This document shows positions 57,979 to 64,000 of a DNA stretch of 64,000 bases, one piece after another; position 1 is the stretch's first letter, and each line of letters starts with the position of its first letter. The DNA comes from TK10-74A sp965217625 (GTDB lineage Bacteria; Chloroflexota; Dehalococcoidia; Bin125): positions 1,488,001 to 1,552,000 of the forward strand of contig OZ244557.1 of NCBI GenBank assembly GCA_965217625.1. Reading direction: 5' to 3'. The notes below the pieces were generated by a model, which worked only from the letters and a program-made list of their open reading frames with translations, did no database searches and had not been told where the DNA came from. A program made the translations under genes and the position numbers.

Positions 57979-59504
57979 AGCCCCCCGCCGGCCCGGTCCC
58001 GCTCGTCGAGGGGCCCTCCCTGGCAGGCATCCCGTATCGCTGGGTGGCGCTGGCGCTCGTCTGCACGGGCGTCTTCCTGGGCACGCTGGACTCGTCGATC
58101 GTCAACATCGCCCTGCCCACGCTGGCCCGCGAGTTCGACACCTCCGCCAGCAACGTCATCTGGGTGACGCTGATCTTCGTGATCGTCAACACCGGCCTGG
58201 CGCTGACCCTGGGCCGGCTGGGCGACATCTACGGCCGCAAGTCGCTGTACGTGATGGGCTTCGCGGTCTTCACGGTCGCGGCCGGGCTGTCGGCGCTGGC
58301 CGGCTCGCTGCCCGAGCTGCTGGCGACGCGCGCGCTGCAGGCCGTCGGCTCGGCGGCGGTGCTGGCCAACGGCGCCGCGATCGTCACGGCCACCTTCCCC
58401 GCCTCCCAGCGCGGGCGCGCCCTGGGCATCCAGGTCGCGACGGTGGGGGCGGGCGTGGCCAGCGGGCCGGTGCTGGGCGGCGTCCTCGTCGAAGTGCTCG
58501 ACTGGCGCGCGATCTTCTGGACGCGGGTGCCGCTGGGCGTGATGGGCTCGCTGCTGGTCTGGCGATTCCTGCGCGACACGCCGCCCGCCTCGCGGCCGCG
58601 GGGCCTCGACATCCCCGGCTCCGCCATCCTCTTCGGCATGCTGTCGAGCCTGGTGCTGGCCGTCAATCGCGGCGACGCCTGGGGCTGGGGCAGCCCCGCC
58701 ATCCTGGGCCTGTTCGTCGCCAGCGGGTCGCTGCTGATCGCGTTCATCCTCGTGGAGCGGCGCAGCCTGAGCCCCGTCGTCGACCTGGCGCTGTTCAAGC
58801 TGCGCAGCTACACGGCCTCGATCAGCGCCGCGACGCTGCAGTTCTTCGGGCTCTCGGCGGTGATCATCCTGGGGCCCTTCTACCTGGTCGACGCGCGCGG
58901 CTTCTCGACGCTCGAAGCGGGCGCGATCCTGGCCGCCTTCCCCATCGCGATGCTGGTGATCTCGCCCTTCTCGGGGGCGCTCTCGGACCGCGTGGGGGCG
59001 CGCCTGCCCAGCACGTGCGGGCTCGCCCTGGCCTGCGGGGCCCTGCTCTTCACGGCCACGCTCGACACGGACAGTTCGGTGGCCGGCATCGTCGTGCGCC
59101 TCTTCCTGGTCGGGGCGGGGACGGCGCTCTTCTCATCGCCCAACACCTCGACGATCATGGCGTCCGTCCCGCCCGATCGGCTGGGCACCGCCTCGGCCTC
59201 GCAGACGACCGCGCGCACGGTCGGGAACTCCATCGGCGTGGCGGTCGCCGTGGCGCTGTTCAGCGGGCAGGCGGCGGCCTACGCCGCCTCCCGCTCCGCC
59301 CTCGGCCTCGACGACCCGGCCATCGCGCCGGCGGCGATGGTCAGCGGACTGCGCCTCGCCCTGTACGTCGCGGCCGCGGTCGTGGCGGTGGGCATCCCGG
59401 TCTCGCTGCTGCGCGGCCCGCCCCCGGCCCGTCCCGCCGACGCCGTGCCCCCGGCGTCGAAGCCGACGGCCCCAGAACCAACGGTCGCCGCGGCCGGGGA
59501 TTAG
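57975..59504 (+). CDS. MFS drug:H+ antiporter (DHA2, 14 TMS)
   Basis: 509 aa from TTG 57975, overlapping the hicB stop (TTGA). Fourteen hydrophobic helices; antiporter motif D1 near the first helix as LDSSIVNIALPTLA, motif A LGRLGDIYGRKSLYVMG and motif C-like GAGVASGPVLGG. It resembles EmrB/QacA-type exporters of hydrophobic compounds. No EmrA-like membrane-fusion protein is adjacent, as expected if there is no outer membrane. The TTG start is weak; a shorter protein starting near the first helix would also be complete. Followed by capA after 9 nt. Confidence 0.9.
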   Translation: MKPPAGPVPLVEGPSLAGIPYRWVALALVCTGVFLGTLDSSIVNIALPTLAREFDTSASNVIWVTLIFVIVNTGLALTLGRLGDIYGRKSLYVMGFAVFTVAAGLSALAGSLPELLATRALQAVGSAAVLANGAAIVTATFPASQRGRALGIQVATVGAGVASGPVLGGVLVEVLDWRAIFWTRVPLGVMGSLLVWRFLRDTPPASRPRGLDIPGSAILFGMLSSLVLAVNRGDAWGWGSPAILGLFVASGSLLIAFILVERRSLSPVVDLALFKLRSYTASISAATLQFFGLSAVIILGPFYLVDARGFSTLEAGAILAAFPIAMLVISPFSGALSDRVGARLPSTCGLALACGALLFTATLDTDSSVAGIVVRLFLVGAGTALFSSPNTSTIMASVPPDRLGTASASQTTARTVGNSIGVAVAVALFSGQAAAYAASRSALGLDDPAIAPAAMVSGLRLALYVAAAVVAVGIPVSLLRGPPPARPADAVPPASKPTAPEPTVAAAGD

Positions 59505-59513
59505 CCGGCCGTC

Positions 59514-60566
59514 ATGCGACGCCTGGGCATCGTGGTCGTGGTCGCGCTGTGGCTGGCCGCCTGCGACCCGGGCGCGGCGCCGACGCCGTCGGCGGTCGCG
59601 CCGGGAGACGCCGCAGCGCCCGCGTTCGCCATCCTCTGGGCGGGCGACACGCTGCTCGGCGACGCGGCCCAGCCGCTGCTCGACCGTCACGGCTACGCCT
59701 GGCCCTTCGCCCGGCTGGAGGGCGCGCTGGCGGCCGACTTCACGGTGGTCAACCTGGAGGGCCCCATCACCAGCGACGCCACGCCCTGGGATCCCGGCCA
59801 GCGCTGGAGCTACAACGCGCAGCCGGCATCCGCCGCCGCCCTCGCGACGGCGGGCGTCGATGCCGTGAGCCTGGCCAACAACCACGCCCTCGACCGCGGC
59901 CCCGAGGGGCTGGCCGCGACGGCCGGGGCGCTCGCCGCGGCGGGCCTGACCGGCTTCGGCGCCGGGCTCGACGCGGCCGCGAAGCAGCCGCTGCTGATCG
60001 AGACGCCGCACGGGGTCGTGGGCGTCGTCGCGTTCGGGCCGGAGACGGACTTCGAGCGGCGCGCGACGGCGCGGCGGCCCGGCACGATCGCGCCGGCCGC
60101 CCCGGCCGTGGCGCGCGGGATCGCGCTGGCGCGGGCGGCGGGCGCGCGCTGGGTGATCGCGTTCGTGCACTGGGGCGAGAACTACACCGCGATCGACGCG
60201 ACGCAGCGGCGCGCGGCCCGGCGCTTCGCCGACGCGGGCTACGACCTCGTCGTCGGGCATGGGCCGCACTACGCCCAGCCGGTCGAGGTGATCGGGGGGA
60301 TGCCGGTCTTCTACTCGCTGGGCAACTTCGTCTTCGGGACGCCGGGCCGCTACAGCGCGTCCGCGCCGGGCGTCTCCCTGCTGCTCACGACGGTCGTCGA
60401 TGCGGACGGGATCCAGGCCGTGGAGCTGCGCTGCCTGCTGACCGACAACCGCCGCATCCGCTTCCAGCCCCGCCTCTGCCCCGGCGCCGAGGCGCGGGCG
60501 CTGCTGCGCGCCCTGCACCCGGACGTCGAACTGAGGGGGGACGTCGCGACGCTGCACTGGCGGTGA
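59514..60566 (+). CDS. CapA-family lipoprotein (poly-gamma-glutamate-type)
   Basis: 350 aa. Lipoprotein signal (VVVVALWLAAC, Cys about 18). Calcineurin-like metallophosphatase fold of the CapA family: WAGDTLLGDAAQ, VNLEGPITSD, SLANNHALDRGPEG, VIAFVHWGENY, VVGHGPHYAQPVEVIGG and FYSLGNFVFG. Metal-binding Asp, Asn and His residues are all in place. Members serve in poly-gamma-glutamate or capsule handling; no capB/capC synthetase is adjacent, so it may act on a different anionic polymer. It may be cotranscribed with the MFS gene 9 nt upstream. Confidence 0.88.
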   Translation: MRRLGIVVVVALWLAACDPGAAPTPSAVAPGDAAAPAFAILWAGDTLLGDAAQPLLDRHGYAWPFARLEGALAADFTVVNLEGPITSDATPWDPGQRWSYNAQPASAAALATAGVDAVSLANNHALDRGPEGLAATAGALAAAGLTGFGAGLDAAAKQPLLIETPHGVVGVVAFGPETDFERRATARRPGTIAPAAPAVARGIALARAAGARWVIAFVHWGENYTAIDATQRRAARRFADAGYDLVVGHGPHYAQPVEVIGGMPVFYSLGNFVFGTPGRYSASAPGVSLLLTTVVDADGIQAVELRCLLTDNRRIRFQPRLCPGAEARALLRALHPDVELRGDVATLHWR

Positions 60567-60671
60567 AGCGGGCCGCCTCTCCCCCCACTCCCGGCGGCGC
60601 GCTAGCATCGCCTCGATTGGGCGCGGCCCGTCAGGCATGGCCGGCGGGCGAGCAAGCGAAGGGAGCGGCCC

Positions 60672-62300
60672 ATGACGACGCTGACGTCCGGCATCGACCC
60701 GCGCGTCGATGGCTTCCGCAAGAACCGCGACGACATGGTCGAGATGCTGGGCGAGATCGACGACTTGCTGCGCGAGGCGGCCGGCGGCGGCGGCGAAGAA
60801 TCGATGACGCGACTGCGGCGTCGCGGCAAGCTGCCCATCCGCGAGCGCATCGCCAAGGTGCTGGACCGCGACACGCCGTTCCTCGAGATCAGCCCCCTGG
60901 CGGCCTGGTCGTCGCACTTCCCGGTGGGGTCGGGCTTCGTGGTCGGGATCGGCGTCATCTCCGGCGTCGAGTGCCTGATCCTGGGCCACGACCCGTCGGT
61001 GCGGGCGGGCGCGTTCAACCCGTTCAACGGCAAGAAGCTGATGCGCGGCCTGCAGATCGCGCGCGAGAACCGGCTGCCCTACGTGCAGTTCGTCGAGTCG
61101 GCGGGGGCCGACCTGCGCGGCGTCACGGGCGACCCGGAAGAGGCGATGCTGCAGGCCACCGACCACTTCGCCGAGTCGGGCCGGCTGTTCTACGAGATCA
61201 CCGAGCTGTCGAAGATGCGCATCCCCACGATCTCGGTCGTGTTCGGCAGCTCGACGGCGGGCGGCGCCTATCAGCCCGGCATGAGCGACTACAACATCTT
61301 CATCCGCAACCGCTCGAAGGTGTTCCTGGGCGGCCCGCCGCTGGTCAAGATGGCGACCGGCGAGGACGCCGACGACGAAGCGCTGGGCGGCGGCGACATG
61401 CACGCCCGCATCTCGGGCCTCGCCGACTACTTGGCGGAGGACGAGGAGGAGGGCATCCGCCTGTGCCGCGACGTCATCGCGCACCTCAACTGGCGCAAGC
61501 TGGGACCGGGCCCCAGCCTGCCCGCCGACCCGCCCCGCCACGACCCCGAGGAGCTGCTGGGCATGGTCTCGCGCGACCTGCGCTCGCCGCTCGACGTCCG
61601 CGAGGTGATCGCGCGGGTGGTGGACGGCTCCCGCTTCGAGGAGTTCAAGCCGCTGTACGGGCCGACGCTGGTCACCGGCTGGGCGTCGGTGCACGGCTAC
61701 CCGATCGGCATCGTGGGGAACAACGGGGCGCTGTTCTCGGAGTCGGCCGAGAAGGCGGCGCAGTTCATCCAGCTCTGCAACCAGATCGACGTGCCGATCC
61801 TCTTCCTGCAGAACATCACCGGCTACATCGTGGGGACCGACTTCGAGCAGGGGGGCATCACCAAGAACGGCTCGAAGATGATCAACGCCGTCTCGAACTC
61901 CATGGTGCCGCACATCACGGTCATCGTGGGGGCGTCGTACGGGGCCGGGAACTACGGCATGAGCGGGCGCGCCTACAACACCCGCTTCAGCTACCTGTGG
62001 CCCACGGCCAAGATCGCCGTGATGGGGCCCAAGCAGATGGCCGGCGTGATGTCGATCGTGCAGCGCGCCGCGGCCGAGCGCCGCGGCCAGGTCTGGGACG
62101 AAGCGGCCGACCGGGAGCGCGCCGAGGGCGTCGAGTACTGGATGGAGCGCCGATCGCTGGGGCTCTACGCGACCTCGCGCGTCTCCGACGACGGCATCAT
62201 CGACCCGCGCGACACGCGCACCGTCATCGGCCTGTCGCTCTCCGCCTGCCACAACAACGAGATCAAGGGCGCGGCGGGCTACGGCGTCTGGCGGATGTGA
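60672..62300 (+). CDS. Acyl-CoA carboxylase carboxyltransferase (beta) subunit, MCC/GCC-like
   Basis: 542 aa. Crotonase-fold halves: LLREAAGGGGEESMTRLRRR near the N-terminus; FVESAGADLRGVTGD; VVFGSSTAGGAYQPGMSDY; ILFLQNITGYIVG; KMINAVSNSMVPHITVIVGA; and SYGAGNYGMSGRAYNTRF with WPTAKIAVMG. The set and length match methylcrotonyl-/geranyl-CoA carboxylase beta subunits, so branched or unsaturated acyl-CoA is likely (leucine or isoprenoid breakdown). The stop overlaps the start of the biotin-carboxylase gene (TGATG), so the pair is coupled and forms one enzyme. Confidence 0.92.
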   Translation: MTTLTSGIDPRVDGFRKNRDDMVEMLGEIDDLLREAAGGGGEESMTRLRRRGKLPIRERIAKVLDRDTPFLEISPLAAWSSHFPVGSGFVVGIGVISGVECLILGHDPSVRAGAFNPFNGKKLMRGLQIARENRLPYVQFVESAGADLRGVTGDPEEAMLQATDHFAESGRLFYEITELSKMRIPTISVVFGSSTAGGAYQPGMSDYNIFIRNRSKVFLGGPPLVKMATGEDADDEALGGGDMHARISGLADYLAEDEEEGIRLCRDVIAHLNWRKLGPGPSLPADPPRHDPEELLGMVSRDLRSPLDVREVIARVVDGSRFEEFKPLYGPTLVTGWASVHGYPIGIVGNNGALFSESAEKAAQFIQLCNQIDVPILFLQNITGYIVGTDFEQGGITKNGSKMINAVSNSMVPHITVIVGASYGAGNYGMSGRAYNTRFSYLWPTAKIAVMGPKQMAGVMSIVQRAAAERRGQVWDEAADRERAEGVEYWMERRSLGLYATSRVSDDGIIDPRDTRTVIGLSLSACHNNEIKGAAGYGVWRM

Positions 62301-64000
62301 TGACGCCGCCGCCCCGCCTCCGCAGCCTGCTCGTCGCCAACCGCGGCGAGATCGCGCGGCGCGTCATGCGCACCGCCCGCGAGATGGGCCTGCGCACGAT
62401 CGCCGTCTACGCCGACGGCGACGCCGACGCGCCGTTCACGCGGGAGGCCGACGAGGCCGTCGCGCTGGGCGGGCGCACGGCGGCCGAGAGCTACCTCGAC
62501 GTCGCCAAGCTCCTCGACGCGGCCCGGCGCAGCGGCGCCGAGGCGATCCATCCCGGCTACGGCTTCCTCTCGGAGAACGCCGCCTTCGCGCGCGCCGTCG
62601 AGGAGGCCGGGCTGGTCTGGGTGGGGCCGCCGGCCGACGCCATCGCCGCCATGGGCGACAAGCTGGCCGCCAAGCGCGCGATGGACGCGGCCGGCGTGCC
62701 CACGCTGCCCTCCCACGAGGTCGCGCCCGGCGCCGACGCGGCGGCCCCCGCGCAGGTGATCGGCTATCCGCTGCTGGTCAAGGCCTCGGCGGGCGGCGGC
62801 GGCAAGGGGATGCGCGTGGTGGAGGCGCCGGACGACCTCCAGGAGTCCATCGAGGCGGCGCGGCGCGAGGCGGCGGGCGCCTTCGGCGACGACACGGTCT
62901 TCCTGGAGCGCTGGCTGGCGCGGACGCGCCACGTGGAGGTGCAGGTCCTCGGCGACCAGCGGGGCAACGTCGTGCACTGCTTCGAGCGCGAGTGCTCGAT
63001 CCAGCGGCGCCACCAGAAGATCATCGAGGAGGCGCCCTCGCCCGCCCTCGACGACGGCCTGCGCGAGGCGATGGGCGCGGCGGCGGTGCAGGCCGCGGCC
63101 GCCATCGGCTACACCTCCGCCGGCACGGTGGAGTTCCTGCTCAGCGGCCGGGACTTCTGGTTCCTCGAGATGAACACCCGCCTGCAGGTCGAGCATCCGG
63201 TGACGGAGGCCATCTGCGGCCTCGACCTCGTGCGCGAGCAGATCCGCATCGCGCAGGGCGATCCGCTCGGCGTGGCGCAGGCGGACCTGCGCATCGACGG
63301 GCACGCCATCGAAGCGCGGCTCTACGCCGAGGATCCCGGCAACGACTTCCTGCCGGCCAGCGGCACGGTGCTGGCCTGGCGCCCGCCGGCCTCGCCGCCG
63401 GCCCGCTTCGACTCCGGCATCGAGACCGGCTCGCGGGTGGGGATCGAGTTCGACCCCATCCTGGCGAAGGTGATCGCGCACGCGCCCACGCGCGAGGAGG
63501 CGGCGGCGCGCCTGGCCCGCGTCCTGGAGCGCACCCAGGTCCAGGGCCTGACGACCAACCGCGACTTCCTCGTCGCGACGCTGCGCCACCCGGCCTTCCT
63601 GGCCGGCGACACGACGACCGACTTCATCGATCGGGTGGCGCCGCCGCGCGTGCGCGTGCCCGGCGCGGAGGAGCTGCGCCAGGCCGCGATCGCGGCGGCC
63701 CTGGCCGCGCAGGCCGACCGTCGCGCTGCGGCCACCGTCCTGGCGGGCTTCCCCAGCGGCTGGCGCAACTCGCAGATGCCGCCCGAGGAGACGCGCTTCC
63801 GCCCGTCGCACGGTGACGGCGAGGTCGTCGTGCAGTACCAGTCGCGGCGCGACGGCTCCTTCTGGGTCGACGCCGGCGGGGGGGAGCAGCGGGCAGTCGT
63901 GCGGGAGCGCAGCGCGGGCGGCGTGACGCTGGAGCTCGACGGGCGGCGGCGCGCCTTCGCGCTCGTCCGCGACGACGACCGCTGGCACGTGCAGAGCCCC
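62300..64000 (+). CDS. Acyl-CoA carboxylase biotin-carboxylase (alpha) subunit, 3'-truncated by window edge
   Basis: At least 567 aa; ATG 62300 overlaps the preceding stop. LRSLLVANRGEIARRVMRTA at the N-terminus, IHPGYGFLSENAAFARAVEE, LVKASAGGGGKGMRVV (ATP-grasp loop), ERECSIQRRHQKIIEEAPS, EMNTRLQVEHPVTE and IEFDPILAKVIAHAPTREEA. The region beyond about 470 begins the BT (linker) domain; the biotin-carrier domain should lie past the edge. With the carboxyltransferase upstream it forms a two-subunit (MCC/PCC-type) carboxylase. The gene is complete at its 5' end. Confidence 0.92.
   Translation, partial: MTPPPRLRSLLVANRGEIARRVMRTAREMGLRTIAVYADGDADAPFTREADEAVALGGRTAAESYLDVAKLLDAARRSGAEAIHPGYGFLSENAAFARAVEEAGLVWVGPPADAIAAMGDKLAAKRAMDAAGVPTLPSHEVAPGADAAAPAQVIGYPLLVKASAGGGGKGMRVVEAPDDLQESIEAARREAAGAFGDDTVFLERWLARTRHVEVQVLGDQRGNVVHCFERECSIQRRHQKIIEEAPSPALDDGLREAMGAAAVQAAAAIGYTSAGTVEFLLSGRDFWFLEMNTRLQVEHPVTEAICGLDLVREQIRIAQGDPLGVAQADLRIDGHAIEARLYAEDPGNDFLPASGTVLAWRPPASPPARFDSGIETGSRVGIEFDPILAKVIAHAPTREEAAARLARVLERTQVQGLTTNRDFLVATLRHPAFLAGDTTTDFIDRVAPPRVRVPGAEELRQAAIAAALAAQADRRAAATVLAGFPSGWRNSQMPPEETRFRPSHGDGEVVVQYQSRRDGSFWVDAGGGEQRAVVRERSAGGVTLELDGRRRAFALVRDDDRWHVQSP

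Noticed and set aside
59133..62252. Long open frame (about 1040 aa) on the minus strand
   Set aside because: Shadow of the plus-strand CapA and carboxyltransferase genes; Arg/Gly/Asp-rich composition with no family motifs.

Overview
The window is high-GC DNA, roughly 70 % by eye, read as one contiguous bacterial chromosome segment with about 48 protein genes, one tRNA and no rRNA. The best guess for the source is a Chloroflexota bacterium (Dehalococcoidia/SAR202-like or Thermomicrobia-like). This is inferred from several things together: high GC; monoderm-style surface proteins ending in LPNTG-TM-Arg sorting signals beside diacyl-type lipoproteins; long acidic Pro/Ala/Glu linkers; an Excalibur-type C-terminus; and many acyl-CoA carboxylase, SDR, enolase-superfamily, PhyH and amidase genes. 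No ribosomal or other phylogenetic marker gene is present, so the assignment is tentative.

Layout. 0-5 kb: an ammonium transporter, a large secreted LRR protein with two metalloprotease-like domains (one apparently dead), and a small membrane protein. 5-13 kb: a pair of carboxyltransferase genes, an XRE-ImmA regulator/protease with a coupled 76-aa gene, an amidase and a fumarylacetoacetate-hydrolase-family enzyme. 11-23 kb: a surface-protein district with two LPNTG-anchored paralogues, a smaller Excalibur protein that shares their repeated 'W module', and a PPC-domain secreted protein; an unusual HEAT/sigma-4-like regulator sits between the two paralogues. 23-26.5 kb: a zinc-uptake locus (znuB, znuC, znuA, zur) with two matching palindromic operators. 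26.5-32.5 kb: two lower-GC genes of defence type, a KAP P-loop NTPase and a GmrSD-like DUF262/DUF1524 protein, on either side of an MMPL transporter and tRNA-Lys(TTT). 32.5-49 kb: oxidoreductases and catabolic enzymes (YceI, PPOX, 3-hydroxyisobutyrate-dehydrogenase family, HAD, desaturase, fdhA, MR/MLE, sulfite-oxidase-like molybdoenzyme, Gfo/Idh, VOC, two SDRs, esterase), including a decayed partial copy of the PPOX gene. 50-64 kb: a trimodular acyl-CoA carboxylase, a repeat-rich patch, then an MFS exporter, a CapA-family protein and a second, two-subunit acyl-CoA carboxylase that runs off the end.

The least ordinary region is 53.5-57.7 kb. Three copies of one palindromic intergenic repeat bracket a PhyH gene and a peptide-type ABC binding-protein gene. 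The binding protein has a stalk of about 230 residues made almost only of Ala, Asp and Glu. A run of 21 C (coding strand) lies where the -10/-35 spacer of its promoter would be, which looks like a phase-variable switch. The third repeat copy has replaced the 5' end of a hicA toxin gene, leaving hicB intact downstream.

Functional themes: acyl-CoA carboxylation (three separate sets), oxidation of small organic compounds and C1 (fdhA), zinc homeostasis, a decorated cell surface, and scattered defence or toxin-antitoxin genes. No CRISPR array, prophage, transposase or sortase gene was seen.
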